Positions 45,999-55,654 of a stretch of DNA of 64,000 nucleotides are shown here, in pieces. Position numbers and translations under genes: made by a program. The DNA lies in the NCBI GenBank assembly GCA_947247005.1, contig OX365955.1:22859322-22923321 (forward strand). Reading direction: 5' to 3'. This DNA is from Spisula solida (taxonomy: Eukaryota > Mollusca > Bivalvia > Venerida > Mactridae). Every line of letters starts with the position of its first letter. The first letter of the stretch is position 1. The notes beneath the pieces are model-generated. The model saw only the letters and a list, made by a program, of their open reading frames with translations, did not search any database and had not been told where the DNA came from.

Positions 45999-48063
45999 TG
46001 CATATATATAACAGGTGCCATTGTCTGAAGGCACAAGCTGAAAAGTACTTGTTACCTTCTGTACCCTCTTAATGCTCAGCTCCAGCCTGTGTCGCTAAAT
46101 GTTTGTCCCCTTCCAAATACAATGCATGTATATGAATATGCATGAATGTCTGCCCCTTTCAAATAAACTGCACGTACATGAATATGCTTGTATATTATGC
46201 ATGCATATATTATTGTTACATATTAAATGATGTGTACGTGTATAATTATACCAAATGAGTATAGTTTTTTCTTCATACTTATGTAATTGTTATCACATCA
46301 ATGGACATTATTGAATATTGCTTCAGAAAGAGTTAAGCGATATACAAATATCAATTAATATGTGACAAAGTATAAAATTTACTACGCTTGTAGTGTAAAT
46401 TAATTGTAAGTGTTTAAGATTTATGCGTGATAAATGATGTCGTCATTAAATTTCCATAAATCATGCACATCTTATATTTCGCCACTGGGGAGTTTCTGGT
46501 CAAAGTGTCACAAATGACTGCATTAAATTTATCATGGTGTCGTATATGTAAAATATTACTATTAAGAAATAAGGCCAGTTGGTAGAAATTGTTTGTTTCT
46601 GCTCATTACGTTATTTATGAATGCTAATAAGAAACCAATACAAGTTATATTTTCTATTATACGATAATTGTTTATATAAACAACAGTGAGTGTATGTTAC
46701 TCGACACATCAGTATACCCGACTGAATCCAAACATTTAGATTATAGCGTGTCAGTATGAACATGTCGGATGTGCAACACTGTTCAAATATAAGTGGGGCA
46801 CCTCTCGTAGATCCGTTATTCAAAACTCCTAAATGTCTTCTAACAGTACATAGTGTTTACATCCGTGATGTAATATATTTTTATGACTGAAAGAATTCAG
46901 CTTTATAGACATTCTTATATTTTGCAAACGTGCGATAAGATTGTAGATAAACCACTACTTGAAGCTGATGTTGATCTAAGACTGGCTCACTTCTCCTATG
47001 TTTTCTACAGTTTTCCCCTCTACATATCGTTCGTGTAGATGAAGCTTGCTTTCGGAAATTTGATTTTTATGTTAAAACCCTTTAGTCTCATGTTGCAGCA
47101 TTGTCATTGGTCGGAATCAATTGCTCAATTCTCTCAGTTTTCTTCCGTTTTCTATGATATCGTATGTTTCGTGTTGGCGGAGTTTGTTTTTCGAAACAAG
47201 AATTTATTATGGGAACCATTCAGTCTCAGGATGCAGCTTAGCCATTGGTCAGATTCAGGAGTATTTACGATAGCAACTAATCAGATGCTTGCAATTAAGA
47301 CTGGGTCTAATTTACATTTAATAATCGCAGGTCGAAATCGTATTTGTAGAAACAGTCCTAGAAGCTGTACATGTTTGTCTAATTGCATGGGTGAAAGTTT
47401 TCAGACATTTGCCTGAACCTCCGTTTCTTTAGTGAACCAAAAGTGTATGTTCTTTCTTTATTTTCCCAATGTAAATTGTCATTTTTTAGGGTTTAAGGTT
47501 TTTGAAAATGTCTGCCTTCAATCCATGTAGCCTAATTGTCTTGTGTGCTTTCTTCAAACGCTTTAGATATGCTTATAGATCTCGATTGCGCAATATTTGT
47601 GCCTGTGTGAAAGAATAACGGTCTGTAGCTATCTATTATACAATACAAAGATTTGCGTCTGTACAATAAAATGCACACTGCACCATCAGCAATGTACTAT
47701 TGATCCAGACTAGTTTATTATATCATTTATAAAGTTTAAAGCGTCCGTTGACAGACATCTAGGATCTTAAACGCTGCATTCGGAATATCTCAGTTTCCAT
47801 CGTTATTCCTGTTACTGCACTTCAGAATATTTCCTGCATAATAAGACGGTTTTCAGGCTACATCAATATAATACCACGGGGAGAAACTCCACATATTCGT
47901 CAAAAAGGCAAAAGCGAAACACAAAGGACTGCATTACCATCGGTACACATGCATAATGATTCCATCAACATCATCATTGGGGGTTCCATGTTTACAACCT
48001 CTAAGATAAACTTAATGTAAAACGTATACCTTGGCTCTTGTTGGACTGGAATGATACTATACA

Positions 48064-48130
48064 ATGGGACAGGGAAAGCAGCACTCAAGAGAAACAACAG
48101 AGCATGTAAGACACAAAGAGGGGCAAACAC
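48064..48130 (-). repeat. CTTCCCTGTC family terminus
   Basis: GGGACAGGGAAAGCAGCACT with CAAGAGAAACAACAGAGCAT. The interior diverges from other copies after about 40 bp. Confidence 0.5.
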
Positions 48131-49140
48131 AAAAAGGAAAACCACAGACTGCAAGTAAATGCCACAATAACCAACACTAAACTGAACAAGAAAAACTGAC
48201 ACTGAATACTAGTAGCTACAAGTCTTAGAATATATATTTCTATATGTCAATTTGGCCCTATAACAATGGATGCAACACTATATATACACACATGACACTG
48301 CAGCTGCACACGTGGTCCCTAAACAGCCACAACAGCTATGTTAAATATTCAATTTTCCACATCTTGTAAAAGCCAGAAGCCGTTTCAACAAACAATCAAT
48401 AGTCTTGGCCTAAGGCAAATGAATTGAAACAGGCAGCCACTGCATATATACCAACTTTTGTCGGTGTGTCATTTTTCATATTACATGTACCACTGTTGGA
48501 AATATGTCCACATGTATTTATATACGTTAAGTATGTAGATATACATTAATTTTGTATTTTATCAATGTTTAATTTATAACCGCACAGTGGAAAGTGTTTG
48601 ACAGACCTAGCGTGTTGTATTGGAGCAACTGTTGATAACGATAAGGTTATTTGTGTGATGGATATACTTAATGTGTGATGTATTATGAGGAATGTGGCTG
48701 TTTTTGTAACACACTTAATGTCATTTAAAGGGCAAGTGTTCTAGTGATGTAAACAGTGGAATTTATAATTATGTTCGTTCTTTATGCGAATTGCTGAGTT
48801 TGCATTTTACGAACCGATCATTGAAATTTGTTTATACATGTATTTCGTGATTCGATAGTCTTTGATCACGCTGTACAAGACGTATCATACATGTGGTATA
48901 GCTATAATTATAAATAAATATTCATGATAATAATTATAGGAATTCATAACAGATCGCTCGGCTAATTTCATTGACCAAAACATTTTACAAAATGCTCGTG
49001 CATGTATCCGCTCGGTCAGAGCTTATTTTATTTAGTTTTTAGTGATATCGTGATTTCGTGAATATCAGACATCCATTTCAATAATATTACTGACGATCGA
49101 TAACCATATCAGTAAACAGTGATTGCTAATTATCGATATA

Positions 49141-49210
49141 CAGTAAAACCTCGTTATCTCGAGGACCCATCGGGACAAGCGAAATGCTCGAGATAAGCCA
49201 GCTAGGTGCT
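49141..49210 (+). mobile_element. Pogo/Tigger-like terminal repeat, single end
   Basis: CAGTAAAACCTCGTTATCTC, then GAGGACCCATCGGGACAAGC and CTCGAGATAAGC. CAGTNNAACCTCGTTAT is the usual start of pogo-group TIRs. I found no matching opposite end within the next kilobase, so it is a solo end or relic. Confidence 0.5.
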
Positions 49211-49974
49211 CGACTTATCCGAATTTGCTACGTCTATGTGTAACTATGTTTACAATGCAAATATATTTGATTGTAACTAAAATGGTGTACTTAAATTGAT
49301 TGCTCGCCAGTTGTAGTGTTCTCCCAGGCCCTTGAGTCGGTTTCGGGCAAAATATGTGACCTTTTGAGCAACATTATTAAGTTGCGTGGATAGGACTCAT
49401 TCTCGGCTTGCGTGTCGAGTGTGTCTCGTTAAAATCAGGCAAATAGTATACTTAACTTTCTATCTACTTAAGGTTTTATTTAATTTTCAGTTTTCAGATT
49501 TTTGCGGGCTTAGCCAAAAAATAACGTCACACACCACGTGTTATGTCCACAAAAGCAGACAATCGATGATTTCAATGCGTGGCTTACTTACGAGTTATTG
49601 TTAAACAGTTGTCATGAAGAAGTTTGCTTGTGCTTTGTCTCTTGAACTTTTGTTCTTTCCTTTTAAGCACTGACCGGTGAATCACCTTAACCGTGGTTAA
49701 CCGTTGTCTGCTATACCCAAGAGGTGGTGACTACCGATTACGCCTCGTCTGAGTGTCAAACATACCACTTATAGAATGGCAATCCATTGGTAATCACTTC
49801 AAATAACACGTTAAACACGTTCAAATATCACAAGCCAGAGCATATTTAGCGTTTTTTCGGCGTAAAAATCAACAACAAACGACATCAGTTTACGGAACAT
49901 CTAGTGGCTCCAGTTTTGTGCGTTATGTCTCAGTACTTAGCACCTGTAAATGACTGGTCACGTTTAGTGTACAT

Positions 49975-49982
49975 GAACGTTC
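49975..49982. promoter_or_regulatory. Candidate heat-shock element core
   Basis: GAACGTTC, the two-unit nGAAnnTTCn core, 254 bp upstream of the sHSP start codon. A functional element normally has three or more units; I see no clear third unit beside it. A chance match is possible. Confidence 0.25.
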
Positions 49983-50180
49983 TGTATAACCAAATTATGA
50001 TGTGGAGGCCTATTGTAGTTGTAGAAAACAAGGAACTAATCAATCATCATACGTTTACGTTTACCCTAAGAATGTTTTGACTGGTTAAAATAACAAATGA
50101 GACTGGACGAACGATCAGAAATTTATGGGTTTTTGATCAAAGTTACATTACAACCGAGAAACTTAATTGTTGATAGTTTT

Positions 50181-50186
50181 TATATA
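50181..50186 (+). promoter_or_regulatory. Possible TATA box or intron sequence before sHSP
   Basis: TATATA, 50 bp before the ATG. If it were the TATA box the 5' UTR would be about 25 nt. The following TCTCTATTTTCAG (50205-50217) is instead a good splice acceptor, which would place this inside a 5' UTR intron. The two readings exclude one another. Confidence 0.3.
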
Positions 50187-50235
50187 TTTCTCATGTATTT
50201 GTCCTCTCTATTTTCAGATTTGTTGATCTGCCGAT

Positions 50236-51378
50236 ATGGCACAGAGAATTCCAATCTTTAAAGACGATCTAAGTTTCGCTGAACGACAAGGTAGAGTTTG
50301 GGGAGATATGGAACGTGACCTTGAAAGACGCAGGCGTGAGTGGGAGGATGAAATTGAGCGCATGCGCAAAGACTTCTTTACTCTAAAACCAGACGACAGT
50401 GGTCGAATGGAATCAATTACTGACAAATTTAAAATGGGTGACTCGCTTAAAGACGAGGCTAGAGGCGTGGTAGAACAAGATGAGAACGGGCGACCCGTGT
50501 TTCGTGTGCGTTTTAATGTCAACTCGTACAAACCGGAAGAGGTTAGTGTGAAAATTGACACCACTAAACTTATAGTACATGCTAAACATGAGGAAAAGTC
50601 GGATAATAAAAGTGTCAGTCGTGAATACAGTAGGGAGGTAGATTTACCTAGAGATATTGATGCCATGGCTCTTCAATGTTCCATTTCCACTGATGGAATA
50701 TTAACCGTAGAAGCCCCTATGCCGACTCCGCAATATGGCGCCATTAAAGACAGCGGAGGAGCCCGAACACCTCCGAAAGAGCATATTATTCAAACGACAC
50801 CGGCTTCGTCAGTGGCAAGCGGCGCTCGTAACACACCACCACCCGTACAACCACCGCCACCACCACAACAACAAGGTCTAACAAGTCAACAACAACAGCA
50901 ACAACAGCAACAACAACAACAGAAGCATTCTTCAACCTTCACAACATTTCTGTCTGGTGGTTCCGGTGGGGCACAACCAGTTCAACAAAAGTTTCCAGCG
51001 TCGCAACCTATAATCAATCAGCAGTCAATGCCCCCGCCATCAATGTCGTCACCGTCGTCCAGCTCATTCGGTACGCTACAAGAAGCAGACCGGAAGTTCA
51101 AAGTTGATGTGGATATTGAAGATTTTGCACCGGAAGAACTATCTGTGAAAACGGTGGACCGGAAGTTAGTAATAAGCGCCAAACGAGAAGAAAAGTTAGG
51201 CAATAGAACATCTACAAAAGAACTAAATAGGGAAATTTATCTACCGGATACTGTTGATCCATACGCGGTAAAGGCTTTCTTTTCTGATTCTGGAAAATTA
51301 ATTGTGGAAGCTCCGTACGTTCGATCTGTGCCGATATCGCATTATTCTGATGGAGCTTCTAATGTGGCCGGACGGTAA
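50236..51378 (+). CDS. Small heat-shock protein with two alpha-crystallin domains
   Basis: 380 residues, uninterrupted, ATG 50236, TAA 51376-51378. sHSPs are ATP-independent chaperones that hold unfolding proteins in large oligomers, usually in the cytosol. Residues 12-48 are highly charged and helical (RRRREWEDEIERMRKDFF). Alpha-crystallin domain 1 is about 86-161 (SYKPEEVSVKI; LPRDIDA; DGILTVEAP), domain 2 about 286-360 (DFAPEELSVKT; LPDTVDP; SGKLIVEAP). R133 and R332 align with Arg120 of human alphaB-crystallin, so both domains keep the key dimer-interface arginine. Between them lies a 120-residue linker with Pro runs and a Q12 run (218-229). VPI at 365-367 is an IxI-like tail motif. Two-domain sHSPs (egg-antigen p40 type) are known from flatworms and other lophotrochozoans. 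ATTAAA at 51458-51463 could be the polyadenylation signal. Confidence 0.95.
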   Translation: MAQRIPIFKDDLSFAERQGRVWGDMERDLERRRREWEDEIERMRKDFFTLKPDDSGRMESITDKFKMGDSLKDEARGVVEQDENGRPVFRVRFNVNSYKPEEVSVKIDTTKLIVHAKHEEKSDNKSVSREYSREVDLPRDIDAMALQCSISTDGILTVEAPMPTPQYGAIKDSGGARTPPKEHIIQTTPASSVASGARNTPPPVQPPPPPQQQGLTSQQQQQQQQQQQQKHSSTFTTFLSGGSGGAQPVQQKFPASQPIINQQSMPPPSMSSPSSSSFGTLQEADRKFKVDVDIEDFAPEELSVKTVDRKLVISAKREEKLGNRTSTKELNREIYLPDTVDPYAVKAFFSDSGKLIVEAPYVRSVPISHYSDGASNVAGR

Positions 51379-51875
51379 AATAATATGATTAGCATACGAA
51401 TTCGTGATATATTTCGATATGAGATTATTTCTTAAAACAGCATGACTCGAACTCGATATTAAATATTAATATTATTGCATTTGTATCGAATATAACCATA
51501 CCAAAGACCTCAATGTATAAATGTATACATGTGTATTTGAAAACGTGTTGTTGTCGAAGTAGACGATTATGTAAACATTTGTGACGTCACTACAGTGATT
51601 CAGACGAGTAGGCGTTTGTAAAGCACACCCTGTGTACTATTGTGATTTATCACACACACAAAAAGATAAACATGTTTTTCTGCTGAATATTTTTTTTTCG
51701 GAGAATGTTAAAATAATTAACGAGTTAACACGGCACAAACAAGTATGATGTCATCGTACGTTGTTGAACTCACATGCGTCCGTTTCTTCTTAAAACTCGT
51801 CCCTGTGGTATAATTGAACTTCAGAGATTATTATGTTTGCAATACAAATATTTTACTACATTTCTTGCCTAATTA

Positions 51876-51975
51876 CAATCTCATTAAAATTAGACCCTTA
51901 TTACACTTCACTACTTTACGCTGATAAACCTCTAAGAATGAAGCAAAATGTGTGGATCTGATTTTAATGAGATTG
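51876..51975. repeat. Inverted repeat, TIR-like
   Basis: CAATCTCATTAAAATTAGA (51876) and TCTGATTTTAATGAGATTG (51957) are inverted with one mismatch, 62 bp apart. A third, related TGCTAATGAGATTACAA lies at about 52164. Confidence 0.7.
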
Positions 51976-52230
51976 ACCTAATATTATATGTAAAGTTTCC
52001 ATGCTCCTAAATATTCAGAAACGATAAAAAAATTATAACTGTGTGTATATAGTATATCTGTGCCTAATAATTCCTTATTGAGCATATTGTTTACCATACA
52101 GTCATGTAACACAATAAGTAAGTCATATCCTTTTAAAAATATTGTAATTTTATTTTTACATGGATGCTAATGAGATTACAATGTATCTAATACATATATG
52201 GTATTTCTAAAAATAAGTAAAAAAATAATT

Positions 52231-52277
52231 GTATTTCCTGATGAAGGCATAGTATAATGCCGAAACGTTGAAAATAC
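52231..52277 (+). other. Hammerhead-ribozyme-like motif
   Basis: GTATTTC (stem I 5') - CTGATGA (core) - A - GGCAT/AGTATA/ATGCC (a perfect 5-bp stem II with 6-nt loop) - GAAAC (core) - GTT - GAAAATAC (stem I 3', pairs with GTATTTC with one bulged A). All three strands are in type I hammerhead order. Against it: one extra A separates CTGATGA from stem II, and stem III would be only ACGT, which can pair only between two copies. It may be a decayed ribozyme or a look-alike. Confidence 0.4.
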
Positions 52278-52445
52278 AAGTTTAATTAATTTCAACCGTG
52301 TTGTTGTTAATACAAATATTTATTTAGAAATAATTAAGAAATATATAGAGCGCACCTGGGTTTTCATGGAACTAATTATTTATGAATTAAATAAATATTA
52401 CATTATTGTATTTGACTTTCATTCGTTGGAAGTTCTTTATATTTT

Positions 52446-52469
52446 CACACACACACACACACACACACA
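52446..52469. repeat. (CA)12 microsatellite
   Basis: Twelve CA dinucleotides. Confidence 0.95.
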
Positions 52470-53974
52470 AAATAATATTCGTGAATGATTGGTGAAGAGA
52501 GTTTGCTTGTATTTAGAGCTGATATTGATGAAGGGTGTCGACCTGTTAAGGTGGTCAACGAAGTGAGGTTGGTAGTACAAGAGGGCTTGTTTGTAACGAG
52601 AGTGATTAGTTTAGAGATATTGTTGATGGATAGAGATTGTTTCTTGAAGAGAGGTTGTTGGTACATTCGGATCGCCTCGGCCTTTATGTATTGCTATAAA
52701 CCGTAGACAAACGGAAATGGCCGAGCTTTCACGATTGGTTGTTGGTAAAGAGAGGTTGGGGTGAATCGAAGCTGCTGTTGAGCGATTGTTGCTCTAAATA
52801 TTATTATTGATATTATTTAAAGGAGGGTCCATTTGAGAGGTTGTGTTGTACCGTAACCTCAATCGTCGTTGGCCAAGCAACTCGTCACAATAATTATTAT
52901 TGTAGATACGATTAATTTGTCTTATTGTTGCAGTAAACGTTAAACTTTCGATCCTTTCCTTTACATTGTACTATGTATCCATGAACTGAAATCTCAAATT
53001 CTTATGTGACTTTTATGTGCAATACAAAAACATGTTTTATTGTTAAATGTCGCGTTTATCATCCTATATGTTACATCTACAAACCGTTTATAAAATTGCA
53101 TTTATGGTCTATGTTATGTAACTTTAATGTCAATTTACGAGGTCAAAATGGGCGTCGTTTTGCTCAAGTAGGAAGTACTAAAGTGCATACATGTGTATTA
53201 GGTCGTCTCTAAAATATACGTGTTTCTAAAGGAAGGCTATTATCATTTTTGTTTAAATTGTTAAACGACATCTTAATAATTTGAAAAACAGTTTTGCAAT
53301 CAACTGTATAGTCCAGTCAGGATAAAAATCCAGTGACGCAGCGGCCGAGTCCACTATAACGGTGTAAAACCAATTATAAAGGCTTATACTGTACAAACAA
53401 CTATAATGTCAACGCTAAACTAACATACTAAACCTCGCCCTACCTGTTTAGACAATGGTTGTGATTTTTTGCGTACACATAAACTGCAACGTCACTGTCA
53501 CAATATCCTAACTGGACTATAAGTCTCTTGTTTTATTGAAAAATCGAGACTGTTTTTGTAACAGCTTGAAACATAACGGAAACTTTGATTTCGATTAGCT
53601 TGTTTAGACTAAGCTTACGTTATTGGCCTACATCATTTTTTTCAAATTTACTAAACTCATTATATGTTTTGGAAATATTTGTAACAGTAATACATGATTT
53701 TGTTCTTGAAAAAGCATTTAAGGCATTATCTTATGTAACAAGATACTACTATTAAAAGTATGTACTTATAATGCTTAGTGACGGATATTTCCTTATATTA
53801 TTTATTTTACAGTAAAAACGAGTACATGAATACAGCATATGAACTTTTATTATTTTACCATAGAATGAAAGTTTTTATCAATATTTTTACTATCTACTGA
53901 CTGTTTAATGCTCTAGCCGTAGAATATAATTAAATGTGTATATGATAAATTATGACGTGTTCAAGTTTTGTTGT

Positions 53975-54170
53975 TCTCGATAGCCCAGTAGTAGAGTGTC
54001 CACTTCAAGTGCGGGAGGTCCCGGGTTCGTTCCCAGGCTGCGTCATACCAAAGACGAATTAAAATGGTACCAGAAATTCCCTTGCTCAGCATAAAAGGAA
54101 AACTGGCTTCTCTTCTCTCATACCATCGTGGCGATGGATAACATCAGGAAAGAGGTGTCGAGAGTCGTTA
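53975..54170 (+). repeat. tRNA-headed SINE (family A), copy 1
   Basis: TCTCGATAGCCCAGTAGTAG (A box), GGTCCCGGGTTCGTTCCCAG (B box), then CATACCAAAGACGAATTAAA with ATGGTACCAGAAATTCCCTT and GCTCAGCATAAAAGG. The body resembles a conserved central SINE domain seen in molluscs, though I cannot name it with certainty. No terminal poly-A is obvious. Confidence 0.7.
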
Positions 54171-54282
54171 ATATAAGTTGGAAAAACTTGTTTCACCATC
54201 GACCTTAGATAAATTAATATAAACTTCTGTTTTAGTCATACTGTAGATCTATCGAAAATATTTCAGGAATTAATTAAAGCTT

Positions 54283-54455
54283 CAGTACCATAGCGGTAAA
54301 GCGTTGGCTTGGAGTAAGATCACACAGGAAGGTCAGCAATGACGATATAAAATGCTACCATTATACTACCCTCGCTTGACACTCATTATAAGCATTGTAA
54401 ATGGAGATTGGGTTCTCTTCTTTTACACCCACGTTGCTGTGGATACAAAAAGATA
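54283..54455 (+). repeat. tRNA-headed SINE (family A), copy 2, decayed
   Basis: AGTACCATAGCGGTAAAGCG with TTGGCTTGGAG (head), then ATATAAAATGCTACCATTAT, ACTACCCTCGCTTGACACTC and ATTATAAGC. These follow the order of copy 1's body about 300 bp earlier. A TTCTCTTCTTTTACACCCAC segment matches TTCTCTTCTCTCATACCATC after the body in copy 1. Confidence 0.6.
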
Positions 54456-54560
54456 ATACAAATCGGACAGGGAAGTCAGGACTCGACTTAAGTAGCCAGA
54501 AAACACAAAAACAACACATGTCCAACACACAAGTCAGGTCGAATTGTCGACGGTGAATAA
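54456..54560 (-). repeat. CTTCCCTGTC family copy next to SINE
   Basis: AAAAGATAATACAAATCGGA then CAGGGAAGTCAGGACTCGAC, TTAAGTAGCCAGAAAACAC. It retains the AAAAGATAATA end seen inverted as TATTATCTTTTTG at 24570. Confidence 0.65.
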
Positions 54561-55029
54561 TATAAGTTGTAGGTCGTGTTTACAATCAACTTTGATTAAA
54601 TGAACTAAAACAAGTGTATCACTAAGTACGAGTAATGATTTAGAGGTTTAAGACAACTGCAATCCGGGGGGAAATAATTACAATAGTACAAATATGATAA
54701 GTATTTAATTTTATAACCAAGGCTTATCTTCCTTTGGGTTCTTTGAAAATAAACCACGTACACACATACAAACAAAAAGTAGAATACATATCTATCTTCG
54801 TATAAGTACCTAAGTCCTTTGCCAACAAAAATCCACAACTCTAAAGGCGAAAACTGACATAAAACACACAAAAATGCAAACAGAGGACGGTAAGATTAAT
54901 ATAACTAGATAGTTATATACATGTATAATTATACTTCTGCAAGCTAAATGTGATAAATTTTATGCGACTTTTGACGTTTGTCTAAACGCCAGTAAAACAG
55001 TCCAGTCGTTGTATATAGTGTGAACTCAC

Positions 55030-55321
55030 CTTTACGGAAGAACACGTCATGGCGTTCTAGTTGATCACCAATTCCATGATAACTGGTTAGACTAAAACTT
55101 GCTGTAAATGAATCTAAACACGATAAAAAACTATCAACATTCAAATCACGCCTTGAAGAGTTATCTAAGACTAACTCTATTGATACAAACCTTAGACATG
55201 CTTGCTGGCTCGATGGGCTACAGTGTGATACTGTACGCGTCGAGTTGGTTCTGTACATCGTGTATTTAGAGACACCCTGTACATGTCTCATTTTCATTTG
55301 AGAAGCAAATTGCTTTGACAT
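55030..55321 (-). CDS. Unrecognised gene, candidate exon
   Basis: Minus strand: ATG at 55321, 97 codons plus one G, ending at a perfect donor AAAG|GTGAGT (55030/55029). It includes KMRHVQGVSKYTMYRTN, QQACLRFVSIELVLDNSS, RRDLNVDSFLSCLDSF and YHGIGDQLERHDVFFRK. Composition looks protein-like, and the reading frame is open and closes exactly at the donor. I do not recognise a domain. No start context or acceptor is decisive: the frame is open a further ten or so codons upstream of the ATG, and CTGGCAAG at 55335-55328 could be an acceptor. The next exon, below 55029, is not found. Confidence 0.35.
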
Positions 55322-55480
55322 AAATGAGGCTTGCCAGTGGTTGTTACATTCAGTTAATTACCAGGAATATGTATCATTAATCAGAAACGAATGCTGACAG
55401 TGGTTTAAGTCAATGCAATCATAGATTAATTAGTACGATGGTTAATTAGATCATGCAGAATGACAACCAATAAATCATAC

Positions 55481-55536
55481 AGGTTATAATCGCAAGGGAA
55501 GGTTTCGCTCAGTGTTATTTCGTGAAACTTGGCTGT
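55481..55536 (-). CDS. Weak candidate exon upstream of 55321
   Basis: Acceptor TATATATTTTACAG at 55537, 56 nt encoding TAKFHEITLSETFPCDYN plus two bases, donor AACCT|GTATGA. The pyrimidine tract is good. Its outgoing phase (2) does not fit the CTGGCAAG acceptor of the next candidate exon, so the two may not belong together. Confidence 0.2.
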
Positions 55537-55654
55537 CTGTAAAATATATACATACAGTATGCATATAAAGCGGAAACTTCCCATGTGGTATTTATAAGAC
55601 GGAGCTAGTACATTAAAGTCATCGAGGTGTCGGCACACATTTCGATGGATGATG

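Larger units (their letters stand above)
43800..49974. other. Stretch between minisatellite and sHSP gene, mostly elements
   Basis: Holds TIR elements at 44097 and 45359, a SINE at 45850, a CTTCCCTGTC family copy at 48064 and a pogo-like end at 49141. ORF 47039-47416 contains a 14-residue repeat (PFSL..Q..HWS(E/D)S) but no known domain and no flanking splice sites. No gene is supported. Confidence 0.5.
51379..53974. other. sHSP 3' flank and non-coding stretch
   Basis: Contains the sHSP 3' UTR, a TIR-like pair at 51876-51975, the hammerhead-like motif at 52231, (CA)12 at 52446 and otherwise AT-rich sequence. The ORF pair at 52445-52706 lies on both strands of the same purine/pyrimidine-skewed stretch and is not convincing. 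Confidence 0.5.

Noticed and set aside
47039..47416. 125-codon ORF with an internal HWS(E/D)S repeat
   Set aside because: No domain, no splice sites and low-complexity hydrophobic start. More likely repeat-derived.
52445..52706. Two overlapping 73-codon ORFs on opposite strands
   Set aside because: Strand-skewed sequence; no motif, splice site or known similarity.
45850..54050. tRNA genes at 45.9, 54.0, 37.2, 32.9 and 21.1 kb
   Set aside because: A and B boxes are present, but stems mismatch and each is followed by a SINE body. Read as SINE heads.
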